From Chloroflexi bacterium AL-N1 (GTDB lineage Bacteria; Chloroflexota; Chloroflexia; Chloroflexales; Roseiflexaceae): DNA of 33,014 bases. The notes under the pieces were generated by a model, which saw only the letters and a program-made list of their open reading frames with translations, was not told the DNA's origin and did no database searches. Numbering within the stretch: the first letter of the stretch is position 1; the number at the start of each line of letters is the position of its first letter. Below, in pieces: positions 25,160 through 33,014 of this stretch. The position numbers and the translations under genes were made by a program. The DNA is taken from assembly GCA_013122435.1 (NCBI GenBank), contig WYDT01000025.1, forward strand, positions 70,535-103,548, read 5' to 3'.

Positions 25160-25449
25160 GTAGCGGTGGCTTGCAGCCGTCAGATCCTCCTCACGGACGT
25201 TCCAAACTGCCACTATACGTCATCCCGTATCAAATCGATGCGGTTGCAAACCGCATCGACAATTGTTTTAGGCATGTAGCGGTGGCTTGTAGCCGCCGAC
25301 AACAACCTCTTGGCAGTTCCAAACTGCCACTATACGTCACCCCGTATCAAATCGATGCGGTTGCAAACCGCATCGACAATTGTTTTAGGCATGTAGCGGT
25401 GGCTTGCAGCCACCAAATCTACCTCACGGCGGTCGCAAACCGCCGCTAC
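25160..25449. repeat. Tandem hairpin-rich repeat array, left cluster
   Basis: Two near-identical units of 116 and 117 bases (25160-25275 and 25276-25392) and a shorter third (25393-25449), each opening with GTAGCGGTGGCTT. Every unit is a string of small hairpins with three-base loops, for example CGATGCGGTT/AACCGCATCG at 25236-25258 and 25353-25375, TGGCAGTT/AACTGCCA at 25311-25329, and GGTGGCT/AGCCACC at 25398-25414. In the third unit, outer GTAGCGG and CCGCTAC arms also pair. The rest of the gene-free stretch 25116-25661 is AT-rich with nothing else I can name. Confidence 0.85.
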
Positions 25450-25661
25450 ATATTTTATATCGAATTTATATCTTTATCGAATTATGTTAAAAAAGAGTAT
25501 TTCTCTAACCTTCTACCATAATCTACCAATTTTCATTATGGACTCCTTCCATTTTACATCGTTTGTTATAAAGTGAGAAACAAGATTATGTCGTTCTACG
25601 TCATGTATATTAAGGCGAATTTACCTAAAGGGACACACGACGTGTGTTCAAGGAGGTCAGC

Positions 25662-26927
25662 ATGCGGCATATATTGACACGTACGGTTGGTATCTTCATC
25701 ATTCTTATCATTGGAAGTTTGCTTGGTGGAATCCTCTTTGTCTCACGGACCCCATCAGCAGATACTACAACGACGGTAACGCCTACAAAAACTGGAGAAG
25801 ATATTGGGTCACCAACGACACAACCAGAAATGCCCCCAACAGATCAAACGCAGACAGATCTGCTTACCACCAACGGTGAAAGTCTAAAATTTATCTATTC
25901 CGAACTCACGGCCGAATCTATCGATATATGGGCCACAGAAGTACTCCATCCCGAACAACAGGAATTACTACTTTCTATACCCCGCCACGCAGGTTTCGGC
26001 ATTCGAGCAGCTTTATCACACGACCAAACTAAGATTGCTTATACCACACAACCGCCAAATGTGGGAGATAATCGATATCTTGCGGAATTATGGGTGTTGG
26101 ACATCAATACCCAACAAACACAAAAACTGGCAGAGCAAGTGCATATTGGCCGTTATATGCACTATCCACTCTGGTCACCCGATGATCGGTGGATTGCTTT
26201 TGACCGTCAAACCAGTGTGGATTTTCCGTATGAACAGGACATTGCTGTAGTCAACGTACAGACCGGTGAGGATATCACATTAGTGAGTAAATCTTCAATA
26301 AACACTGATGAAAGTTCTGCCAATTACATGACGTTAGTTGACTGGGACCCTAACGAAAACTCACTTTACTATAAGCAGATGAATGAAGGCCAAGCCGAGC
26401 TATGGCGTATCAATGTACCTCAAAATCACTCAGGTGAATATATTAATACTATTACCGATGATGGCGCACGATGTTATTTCATATCTCCTAAAGGACAATT
26501 TCTATTATGTTCCACAATACAATCATCGAATGAAATTATTGTTGTAGTTTCTACGAACAAAAAAGAGACTCCAATAATGTTAGATAATCTTCCTTATGAG
26601 TTTTCAACCCCCATTTGGAACACTGATGGGACAGGCATTATATATGGATTTCCTGCACAGGGGGATCAAGAGGCTGGCATACAATCCATCCAAACAGATA
26701 TAGGAGTTACCGCATCAATTCACACCTTTCAGTTTGACAAGTCTGAGAAATTTGCTCCTCGGAGTTGGTCTCCTGATGAGCAATGGTTAGCAGGTTATTT
26801 GATTAGTGAAGAAGGCCGTACTTTAGCAATAGTTGATCCTGATGGGCAGTTAATGACCAGACTTGCAGATCGCGAAGGACGTGAATTTATCGGATGGTTA
26901 ACTAAAGATATGAATGAGAGTAAGTAG
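25662..26927 (+). CDS. Membrane-anchored PD40/TolB-like beta-propeller protein
   Basis: 421 residues from the ATG at 25662, chosen because AGGAGG (25651-25656) lies five bases upstream. Residues about 8-25 are a single hydrophobic anchor or signal segment. A Thr/Pro-rich low-complexity linker follows (about 30-65), then a propeller with repeated blade motifs: SHDQTKIAYTT, PLWSPDDRWIAFDRQ, PIWNTDGTGIIYG and RSWSPDEQWLAGYL, each in the W-SPD-x-WIA pattern of PD40/WD40-like repeats. The domain would lie outside the membrane, probably as a binding platform; no enzyme motif is visible. It starts 200 bases after the left repeat array and is followed 11 bases later by a lysozyme-like secreted protein, probably as one operon. 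Confidence 0.85.
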   Translation: MRHILTRTVGIFIILIIGSLLGGILFVSRTPSADTTTTVTPTKTGEDIGSPTTQPEMPPTDQTQTDLLTTNGESLKFIYSELTAESIDIWATEVLHPEQQELLLSIPRHAGFGIRAALSHDQTKIAYTTQPPNVGDNRYLAELWVLDINTQQTQKLAEQVHIGRYMHYPLWSPDDRWIAFDRQTSVDFPYEQDIAVVNVQTGEDITLVSKSSINTDESSANYMTLVDWDPNENSLYYKQMNEGQAELWRINVPQNHSGEYINTITDDGARCYFISPKGQFLLCSTIQSSNEIIVVVSTNKKETPIMLDNLPYEFSTPIWNTDGTGIIYGFPAQGDQEAGIQSIQTDIGVTASIHTFQFDKSEKFAPRSWSPDEQWLAGYLISEEGRTLAIVDPDGQLMTRLADREGREFIGWLTKDMNESK

Positions 26928-26938
26928 GGAGTAGGATC

Positions 26939-27703
26939 ATGCAATCCCGTTATCTTCGATTTGGAGTAAGCTTTGCACTCCTATTTATGTTTGCATATAC
27001 TATTCAGGCAAAGACACTTACTACGTGTTCTGCACAGGGCAGCTGCCCTGTACCTGCTGCTACGGGAACACAACCTGACCCACCTGAGTTAACCACAGTA
27101 TTTGAAAAAGCAGGCAATAACCGATTGAATTGGCAAGAGGCCCCTGCCCTTCCCGGTGTTGCAAAAGGAGCACCTCCTGATGAGTTTATTGGACCACATG
27201 TGCCATGTGTTTTGCTTAAAGCTATCGGCGCAGTAGAGACTCAACAAACTCTTGGTAGTACCGAATTTGATGGATGGAAACAGTTCAATGCCAACTATGG
27301 CGAAACTGGAACAACAGTTATTTCATTTGATTGTGGCTACGGTGTCATGCAGATTACTTCTGGTATGGATGGTAGTTTAAATTTCAAGCCTGATCGGGTA
27401 GCTGCTGAACCAACATATAATATGGGAACTGCTGCCAAGATTCTTATACAGAAATGGAATGCTATTGCACAGGTTGTAGGCAGTAATAATCCATACATTA
27501 CTGAGCACTGGTACTTTGCAGTATGGGCATATAATTCACTTTCTCCGGTAAATCATCCTAAGAATCCATTATTTGCAATGGATCGTGGTGATTGGCAATG
27601 TGGACAAGATAGCAACCAGAATGCAAGTAGATGGCCATATCAAAAAAAAGTATGGGGATGTGCCCGCAATCCACCTCAATATCCAGATGGTACTAATCTA
27701 TGA
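26939..27703 (+). CDS. Secreted lysozyme-like (transglycosylase SLT-type) protein
   Basis: 254 residues up to a TGA. Residues 1-24 are a typical signal peptide ending near AYTIQAKT. The body resembles a lysozyme/SLT fold: VPCVLLKAIGAVETQ with Glu100 at the catalytic position, FDCGYGVMQITSGM (130-143), YNMGTAAKILIQKWN and HWYFAVWAYNSLS. It likely cleaves peptidoglycan glycan strands outside the membrane. AGGATC just before the ATG is the ribosome site. The TGA comes after DGTNL where a Trp would fit, and the same frame continues for over 600 bases into a carbohydrate-binding-like domain, so this may be the truncated front of a longer protein. The catalytic part itself looks complete. Confidence 0.8.
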   Translation: MQSRYLRFGVSFALLFMFAYTIQAKTLTTCSAQGSCPVPAATGTQPDPPELTTVFEKAGNNRLNWQEAPALPGVAKGAPPDEFIGPHVPCVLLKAIGAVETQQTLGSTEFDGWKQFNANYGETGTTVISFDCGYGVMQITSGMDGSLNFKPDRVAAEPTYNMGTAAKILIQKWNAIAQVVGSNNPYITEHWYFAVWAYNSLSPVNHPKNPLFAMDRGDWQCGQDSNQNASRWPYQKKVWGCARNPPQYPDGTNL

Positions 27704-28324
27704 GAATCAGTACCTCTTACACTCCCAGCACTTTCTTTGTTTTCTGATGATGCTCGAACTATTCCTCAGTACATTGACACACCTGCCCCATCACATGACT
27801 CGCATCGTCCGTGTACAACATTTTGCCCACGGCGAGCAGGGAATCTTGTACTTAATGGAAGCTTTAGTTCAGGAGATTTAACGAATTGGAATATCACACG
27901 TTCGTACGCTACTGTCAACCCCGTTCAATCCTATAATGGTAATAATGCGGTACGATTAGGACAATTCACTCCACCCCCCTTCCAAGTTTCAAGAGATAAT
28001 CTCTGGCAAGAGGTGTGTCTTCCAGCAAATGCAGAAAGCATAACGCTTCAGTATGACTGGCTTGTTGATGGTGTTTCAGCAGGTGATCTACTTATAGTAA
28101 CCGTAGAAGATTCGTATAGAAGTGTCATTTTACCTTTTTTACCGCGAGTCCGTGGCAATAGCACGCCTCAACGCGAATGGACCACTGTTACCAGCCCAAT
28201 ACCAGATAGATACGCCGGACAGACGGTAATTATTCGCTTTAGTTCAGGCATGAGTTCCAATCCACCAACAAGCTTCTGGATTGATAATGTTCGACTTGAT
28301 GTAACATTGAATACATCACCGTAG
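27704..28324 (+). pseudogene. In-frame continuation after the TGA: lectin/CBM-like domain
   Basis: This stretch is in the same frame as the lysozyme-like gene, directly after its TGA. It runs ESVPLTLPALSLFSDD, a Pro-rich link, then about 150 residues of beta-rich sequence starting NLVLNGSFSSGDLTNWNI and ending FWIDNVRLDV, the pattern of a galactose-binding-like (CBM4/9-type) jelly roll. The only internal starts are non-ATG codons such as the TTG at 27737, without a ribosome site, so it is unlikely to be an independent gene. With one base change (TGA to TGG) the two parts would form a protein of about 461 residues, with binding domain behind catalytic domain. Confidence 0.7.
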
Positions 28325-28340
28325 ACTCTTAATCACTATG

Positions 28341-28374
28341 GAGAGGGTATATTCTAATGTGAATATACCCTCTC
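28341..28374 (+). terminator. Perfect 14-bp hairpin after the lysozyme-like/CBM gene
   Basis: GAGAGGGTATATTC (28341-28354) and GAATATACCCTCTC (28361-28374) pair without mismatch around a six-base loop, 17 bases after the TAG. The U tract behind it is short, so it may act as terminator or as an mRNA 3'-end stabiliser. Confidence 0.65.
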
Positions 28375-28497
28375 TAACATACTATCATATCCTCAGCATA
28401 TGACAATCGCCACAATATCAGGTACAACTTGTACAGGTTGCCTTCCATCACCCTGCATCATGCATGTATGCTATGAGTACTGCCGCTATATATCAAC

Positions 28498-28755
28498 CCG
28501 TATCAAATCGATGCGGTTGCAAACCGCCGCTACAATTGTTTTAGGCATGTAGCGGCGGCTTGTAGCCGCCAAATCTACCTCACGGTGGTTGCAAACCGCC
28601 GCTACATATTATTATGCCACCGACAACAACATCTACAACCTGCGTAGGTTGCCTTCCATCATCTTACGTCATACCATTGTGCTATGGATACTACGTATGC
28701 AAACCGCACCTACACATTGTTTTAGGCATGTAGTAGCAGCTTGCAGCCACCTTGC
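28498..28755. repeat. Hairpin-rich repeat array, right cluster
   Basis: This cluster shares the same building blocks as the array at 25160: CCGTATCAAATCGATGCGGTT, CAATTGTTTTAGGCATGTAG, and a full palindromic unit at 28549-28605 (GTAGCGG...CCGCTAC) with an inner GGCGGCT/AGCCGCC hairpin at 28554-28570. A degenerate copy (28690-28755) runs up to the ribosome site of the next gene. The gene-free stretch 28325-28769 otherwise holds only the hairpin at 28341. Several arms are chimeric or decayed here compared with the left array. Confidence 0.8.
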
Positions 28756-28769
28756 AGAGGAGCCATGCT

Positions 28770-29417
28770 ATGGATACCTTCAAACAACGCCAACCTGCCG
28801 GGCGACGTATGCCTCGTCCGAGTCGTGTGGAGCATTGTACCAGATGCCAAGCGGTCCTTGGTCTGCATTATCGTGAATGCCCACCCTGTTATGACGCTAT
28901 CGAAGGTCTCTGGGAAGCTGATTGGAGTGCGTTGCTCGAACGCGAACAGATCGTGGCCGGCTCAGAGGATGAGGCGCTGCTTGCACAGGTTGTTCTTGCA
29001 GAGTTCGACGATCACTCCTGGACGGTTGTCGATATGGCCATGGGTCGCGTTCGCTGTGAGGAATGCAACGAGGAGTTAGGTGGTGGTCCTGTCGAGTGTG
29101 AATCGTGCAAATTCGCGTTTGGGAAACTCTGGTGGCACGACACGGATGCCATGCAACAGGGGGCGATGACGGCGAACGAGCATGCTCTGCGGGTGGGACG
29201 CTATATTATGCGCCATCCGCATCGTTACTCCCGTGCCGTTGCAACGGGCTGGCGCATGAACATGCCGCGCCTCCTGACGGGCTGGCTGCCCAAAGGCTCT
29301 GATATGCGCCGCACCGCCAACCTCCTGAAAGATGGATACGAAATCGATTGGGATGCGATGTACCGGGAGATTGATGCAAACATCAATCGGGGCAAAGAAC
29401 GCGATGATACACGGTGA
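28770..29417 (+). CDS. Twin zinc-ribbon protein, unknown function
   Basis: 215 residues from the ATG at 28770, which has AGAGGAG (28756-28762) seven bases upstream; that ribosome site overlaps the edge of the repeat array. Two CxxC-x10-CxxC sites with identical spacing (Cys23/26/37/40 and Cys96/99/110/113) suggest two zinc ribbons separated by an acidic helical stretch. The C-terminal 100 residues are basic and helical (ALRVGRYIMRHPHRYSRA, NLLKDGYEIDWDAMYREID). No catalytic motif or signal peptide is visible. Zinc ribbons of this type bind nucleic acid or protein; I do not recognise the family. It is convergent with a small membrane protein gene. Confidence 0.75.
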   Translation: MDTFKQRQPAGRRMPRPSRVEHCTRCQAVLGLHYRECPPCYDAIEGLWEADWSALLEREQIVAGSEDEALLAQVVLAEFDDHSWTVVDMAMGRVRCEECNEELGGGPVECESCKFAFGKLWWHDTDAMQQGAMTANEHALRVGRYIMRHPHRYSRAVATGWRMNMPRLLTGWLPKGSDMRRTANLLKDGYEIDWDAMYREIDANINRGKERDDTR

Positions 29418-29434
29418 CTGCATCGATTATGGGG

Positions 29435-29596
29435 CTACCCCAAAGGATTAAAATACAATCTTATAAAGATATATGGTGTTACCATTAATAAAAATCCGAC
29501 AAGTGTAACTATAATGGAAACTTTCTTTTGTTTGTGTCGAAACAATAGATACAAACCGAACATGAAAGTGCTCATTCCAAGTATTGCGATAGCCAT
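29435..29596 (-). CDS. Tiny two-helix membrane protein
   Basis: 53 residues from the ATG at 29596, supported by AAGGAG five bases upstream (a longer start at 29620 lacks a site). Two hydrophobic segments (IAILGMSTFMFGLYLLF and VSIIVTLVGFLLMVTPYIFI) flank a short basic loop, RHKQKK, which would face the cytoplasm. Function unknown. It lies between the zinc-ribbon gene and the flippase gene. Confidence 0.6.
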   Translation of the reverse strand: MAIAILGMSTFMFGLYLLFRHKQKKVSIIVTLVGFLLMVTPYIFIRLYFNPLG

Positions 29597-29705
29597 ACAC
29601 GCTCCTTCGGCCAGAACCATATCTTATGTCAATTCAGAACCTATCACGTAGATTAACCGCTTTAGTGAGCGCCTTCGCAGCACTAGGCTTGGACACAACA
29701 TATCA

Positions 29706-31418
29706 TCATAACACCTTCGCCAGCACCCGCTTGAACGGCAGTTTGAGCCCCAGAATGCGCTTGCGCTCCTGTTCATCAAGGCCGCCCAGCAGCCGCAACG
29801 CCACCAGATAGCCAATGCCCACGAGTGTGGCCAGCGCCCCCAAGCTCGTCGCGGCCAACGCCTTGTCGGCCCAAGTCGTGGTATCGGCGGGGAGCGGCCA
29901 GACCTGTTGTAGCAACAACAACGGGATACAAAATGCCAGCACTGCCAGCAGCACCCGTCCCAAAAAACGCACCGGAAAGTACAGCCTCATCGTACGTCGC
30001 ACCACGATCAGCGTAACGAGACGGGGCAGCACCCGTGCTACTCCGACAGCGATAGCAACGCCCATCAGCACCTGTTCGGGCTGCTCGAACTGTGCGACGA
30101 TCAACAAGAGCGGCACCACCATCAGCGCCAGTAGCCGTGCAAACAGCACCGCCCGGTAGCGATCATAGACCATCAGCACATTGTGCGGGATACTCAACAG
30201 CGATTCGAGGAAGGCAAACCCGATCAGCACATACGCCAGATTATCTGCATCAACATACTGTGGGTAGAGCAACCCCAGTAATCGTGGTGTCAGCAACGCC
30301 AGTCCCACGCCAGCCGGTATGAGAATCAGCGCAAACATTCGCGTCATACTGCCGTAGGTCTCTTGCAATGCCGCTGCTTCATTTCGGTTGCGAATACGGG
30401 TCAGGAGCGGTGTCAGCAATCCTCCAAAAGGCAGGTATGCATAACTTAAAAATGTCTTTGCAAATGTGTAGGCAAAACCCAGAATGGCGATATTGGCCAG
30501 ACTCGTCCCGGCTGCCGTCAGCACGATCACCACAAACGCCAGATCGTAGAACCAGGTGGTCATCTGCGTGAGAAACGACATCCCCGCAAAGCCAACAAAG
30601 CGCCGTGGCATCGTCGGGTCGGGCTGGGCGTCAACAACAGTGGGCGCCAACTCACGCGAGGCACGCAGGGTCTGCCATGCAGCGAGGGCTACGGCGATAA
30701 CAGGTGTAATCACGATGCCCAGCAGCACGCCACCCAGCCGCATATTCAACGCAATAAACATGATGATCAACAGCGGCTGGAGCAGTGTCACGACTGCAGT
30801 AATGATATTCCAGGCCCGTTGCTTGAAATAGGCCGTGAGATACTGCATAAACACATCGTAGATGGCGCCAAAGAAGGCCAACGCACAGACCGCCCACAGA
30901 AACAAACGTCCACTATCTTCTAACTGCTCGACCGCACCACGTCGGCCATTGAGGTCGGTTTGAGCTGCGACGATTTCATCAGCAGGCGCCCCTCGCTCAC
31001 GGAGATCTGCCAGTTCGGTCTCGGCGGTGGCAATACTCGTCTGCTCATTGGTGATGACATAGTTCAACAGCGAGGTTGTGAAAAGCTGAATCCCGAGAAC
31101 AAATGCCAGTACGAGCACCAGTTTGATGCTGATGATGCGGCGCAGAAAACGAGCTACTCCAGCGCGACCCTCCTGATTTTCGACCTCGGGAATAAAACGT
31201 GGCAGACTCCGCTCGATACCCAGATCCGAATAGAGGCCAACTGTCGCGGCCAGACCAGTAATGAGAATAAAAATGCCATACTCAGACGGATGCAGATACG
31301 CCAGCATCAACACATTAGCGATCAGCCCAAAGACAAACTTCACGGGAAAGAGCATCGTATTCCACGCCGCAGCGCTAAACACACGCTCGGTCAGGGTCGG
31401 TTGCGGGGCAGTTGTCAC
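29706..31418 (-). CDS. Polysaccharide flippase-like membrane protein (MOP superfamily)
   Basis: 570 residues with some 14 hydrophobic segments. The N-terminal region (RVFSAAAWNTMLFPVKFVFG, LHPSEYGIFILITGLAATVGLYSDLGIERSLPRF in residues 13-75) is typical of Wzx/PST-type flippases that move lipid-linked sugars across the membrane. Unusually, residues about 123-170 form a charged, helical insertion (ETELADLRERGAPADEIVAAQ region) between the third and fourth helices, which could be a coiled coil. The GTG start overlaps the stop of the upstream membrane-protein gene (GTGA, 31415-31418), with GGAAGG six bases before it, so translation is probably coupled. Confidence 0.85.
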   Translation of the reverse strand: MTTAPQPTLTERVFSAAAWNTMLFPVKFVFGLIANVLMLAYLHPSEYGIFILITGLAATVGLYSDLGIERSLPRFIPEVENQEGRAGVARFLRRIISIKLVLVLAFVLGIQLFTTSLLNYVITNEQTSIATAETELADLRERGAPADEIVAAQTDLNGRRGAVEQLEDSGRLFLWAVCALAFFGAIYDVFMQYLTAYFKQRAWNIITAVVTLLQPLLIIMFIALNMRLGGVLLGIVITPVIAVALAAWQTLRASRELAPTVVDAQPDPTMPRRFVGFAGMSFLTQMTTWFYDLAFVVIVLTAAGTSLANIAILGFAYTFAKTFLSYAYLPFGGLLTPLLTRIRNRNEAAALQETYGSMTRMFALILIPAGVGLALLTPRLLGLLYPQYVDADNLAYVLIGFAFLESLLSIPHNVLMVYDRYRAVLFARLLALMVVPLLLIVAQFEQPEQVLMGVAIAVGVARVLPRLVTLIVVRRTMRLYFPVRFLGRVLLAVLAFCIPLLLLQQVWPLPADTTTWADKALAATSLGALATLVGIGYLVALRLLGGLDEQERKRILGLKLPFKRVLAKVL

Positions 31419-33014
31419 GGTTGACCTTCCAGTGCTAATTCAAAAACCACCATACTCAGTGGTCGCTCATCATTGCCGTCGCCAACATCACGCGGCACAG
31501 TACCCGGCTCGACTGGCACCAGTCGCAACGTGTGCCGCCCACCAGAGAGTGCAAATGGTGGGGTGGTCAATGTTTCGCGCCAGGGCGGCACCTGCACCTG
31601 CGCGACCAACTGATCGTCGACATACACATCAAATGTGCGCTCCTGCTGATAGGCCAGCGCCGTCAAACGCAGGGCCACCGTCATCTCTGCTGGTGCGTAC
31701 AACGAGAGCTGACCTGCACCCGATCCCAGCCAGCGCTGCGGGCCAGAGTCGGTCGTTTCGAGATTGTACCACCCCTCCCCAATCGCCATAAACGGCGAGA
31801 GCGTGTTTGGGCCGTTGGAAAAATCAATCTGGTAGGCCACCAGTGCGTCGTCGGCATAGATTTCCTGTATCGGCACACCAGCCACGCGGGACAGTTCAGC
31901 AGCGGTTGGCGGAGTCACCGGGCCGTTTTCGTTCATCCGGTGGTAGATGAGGTGGTGCAAATCAAAGAAGCGCAGCGTCGCAGCACGTTCTTCGGCAGTC
32001 TGCACGACGATGTCGCGTGGCTGATCAGGGAATTCAAGTTCACGGATCAGTGGCATCCCCTCGAAGGGAATCCGCGGCACGTTGCGGGCCAACGCGCCAT
32101 ATAGAATCGGCTGACCGTGAATCGTCTGCGAACCCATATCAACCGAGGTATTGTTCGCACGATTGATGGGCAACTCAAACACACTGCTCCCAGTCTGCTC
32201 CTGTGCCAGCGTGCGATACAACGGATTGTCTATCGGCGGCGTGAGTGGTGTAAGGCCGGGGTACAACTCGCCCAGCGTCACCACCAACAGCAGCCCACCC
32301 AGCACACCATGCAGCGTGGTACCCGACCAACGTTTGAGTAGTGCATCGATCCCAAGGGCAGCGAGCACTGCAACTCCCAGCAGCACCAGAATGGTAAAAC
32401 GGTCGGGGTAGCGGGCGACCTGTAGCAACGGAAATTCGTAGAGTGCGTGGTACAGTGGTAGCGCCGGACCGAGTGAAAGTAACCACGCAACCACAGCAAG
32501 CACCAGCCAGCGTGCACCGACTTGCGTTTGTCTGAACGCTCCGTAGAGGGCCAGCAGCAGCGGCACAAAGCCCAGAAAAGCACCGGGACTGTACGGCTGC
32601 GGGAAGGCCAACCATGCACGCAGCGGATGACTTGCAGGGGGTAAAATAGCATCAGCCGATGCCGATGAGCCCCGCGCCGCATCCTCGATAGTGCGAACAG
32701 CATAGGTCGTTTGTTGAAGTTCGCCCAGCATGGGGAAGAGCAGCACCGACCCCACGACCGCCAATACCACACCACACATTGCGGCAAACCCCACCGCAGG
32801 CCGTATCAGTAGCGTGGCGGTGTCCTGTCGTTGAGCACGGAGCCACACACCGAGTCGCCATACCACCCACAGGCCGGTCAGCAATGCGGCGTAAAGCGCC
32901 ATGTACAGGCTGGTGAAGATGACGAGCAGCAGCGCCATGGCCGTCACCAGCCCCCGCCGCACCGTTGGTCGGCGTAGCAATGCATCGAGTGCCAATGCGT
33001 AAAGTGGCAGCCAC
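31415..33014 (-). CDS. Large membrane protein, glycosyltransferase/YfhO-like (partial)
   Basis: The frame is open to the right edge of the window, so the N-terminus is missing; 532 residues are seen. The first ~240 visible residues hold about six to seven membrane helices, with LLQVARYPDRFTILVLLGVAVLAALGIDALL resembling YfhO-type or related membrane glycosyltransferases. A soluble stretch follows (from about GSSVFELPINRANN), and the last ~110 residues are beta-rich with FALSGGRHTLRLVPVEPG, like a carbohydrate-binding sandwich. The cell location would be the cytoplasmic membrane with the end outside. It overlaps the flippase start by four bases. The exact enzyme activity is not readable. Confidence 0.78.
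   Translation of the reverse strand, partial: WLPLYALALDALLRRPTVRRGLVTAMALLLVIFTSLYMALYAALLTGLWVVWRLGVWLRAQRQDTATLLIRPAVGFAAMCGVVLAVVGSVLLFPMLGELQQTTYAVRTIEDAARGSSASADAILPPASHPLRAWLAFPQPYSPGAFLGFVPLLLALYGAFRQTQVGARWLVLAVVAWLLSLGPALPLYHALYEFPLLQVARYPDRFTILVLLGVAVLAALGIDALLKRWSGTTLHGVLGGLLLVVTLGELYPGLTPLTPPIDNPLYRTLAQEQTGSSVFELPINRANNTSVDMGSQTIHGQPILYGALARNVPRIPFEGMPLIRELEFPDQPRDIVVQTAEERAATLRFFDLHHLIYHRMNENGPVTPPTAAELSRVAGVPIQEIYADDALVAYQIDFSNGPNTLSPFMAIGEGWYNLETTDSGPQRWLGSGAGQLSLYAPAEMTVALRLTALAYQQERTFDVYVDDQLVAQVQVPPWRETLTTPPFALSGGRHTLRLVPVEPGTVPRDVGDGNDERPLSMVVFELALEGQP

Noticed and set aside
25160..25449. CRISPR array
   Set aside because: Units are about 116 bases long with near-identical sequence throughout, no unique spacers, and no cas genes nearby.
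24372..28324. Reassigned stop codons
   Set aside because: One interruption is TAG, one TGA and one a frameshift, while other genes in the window end normally at TAA, TAG and TGA. A code change does not explain this.
27737..28324. Independent gene starting at TTG 27737
   Set aside because: No ribosome site precedes the TTG, and the frame is continuous with the lysozyme-like gene apart from one TGA, so it is better read as that gene's second half.
29815..31424. Plus-strand ORFs across the flippase gene
   Set aside because: The minus-strand flippase is well supported by its membrane pattern and coupled start; the opposite frames show no recognisable domains.

Overview
The window looks like a chromosomal segment of a Chloroflexota bacterium, most likely class Chloroflexia. 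This is an inference from gene style: a fused membrane/spermidine-synthase-like protein, Thr/Pro-rich secreted-protein tails, PD40 propeller proteins and multi-spanning membrane glycan proteins. No rRNA or tRNA marker is present to test it. Base composition is mixed. The copA region and the last 3.5 kb look visibly GC-richer, and the restriction-modification pair (16.6-18.5 kb) is AT-rich.

Layout. 1-3.2 kb (+): the end of xseA, then a promoter, xseB, a 636-residue membrane protein with an internal duplication, and a smaller membrane protein. 3.25-6.25 kb (-): an AEC-family permease, a membrane-anchored spermidine-synthase-like protein and a YggT protein. 6.4-12.95 kb (-): a co-directional block of a HisRS/HisZ-family protein, ketopantoate reductase-like protein, creatininase-family hydrolase, SDR, hisG and hisD. 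13.2-14.2 kb (+): a small unknown ORF and a stand-alone PAS protein with a Cys-rich tail. 14.3-16.6 kb: a decayed secreted-protein tail and a divergent LysR / alpha-beta-hydrolase pair. 16.66-18.53 kb (-): a Type II restriction-modification system (MvaI/BcnI-family nuclease plus SPPY-type amino-methyltransferase). 18.6-21.9 kb (-): a copper-export operon csoR-copZ-copA with a near-ideal promoter and a CsoR-like operator. 22-25.1 kb (-): a frameshifted DJ-1/PfpI gene, cutA, a GT4 glycosyltransferase and a MOSC gene split by an amber codon. 25.1-28.8 kb: two arrays of hairpin-rich repeats bracketing a PD40 propeller gene and a lysozyme-like secreted protein whose frame continues past a TGA into a lectin-like domain. 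28.8-33 kb: a twin zinc-ribbon protein (+), a tiny membrane protein, a flippase and a large membrane protein that runs off the edge (-).

How the genes work together. The copper operon is the clearest regulatory unit: the sensor CsoR, chaperone CopZ and exporter CopA share one promoter whose start site lies inside the operator. The his block supplies histidine biosynthesis (first and last enzymes). The terminal flippase and membrane protein overlap by four bases and probably act together in cell-surface glycan export, with the GT4 enzyme possibly related. I see no phage, CRISPR array, transposase or tRNA. The least explained items are the covarying hairpin repeats, the duplicated TM/PH-like membrane protein, the twin zinc-ribbon protein, and a cluster of three interrupted genes between 22 and 28 kb.
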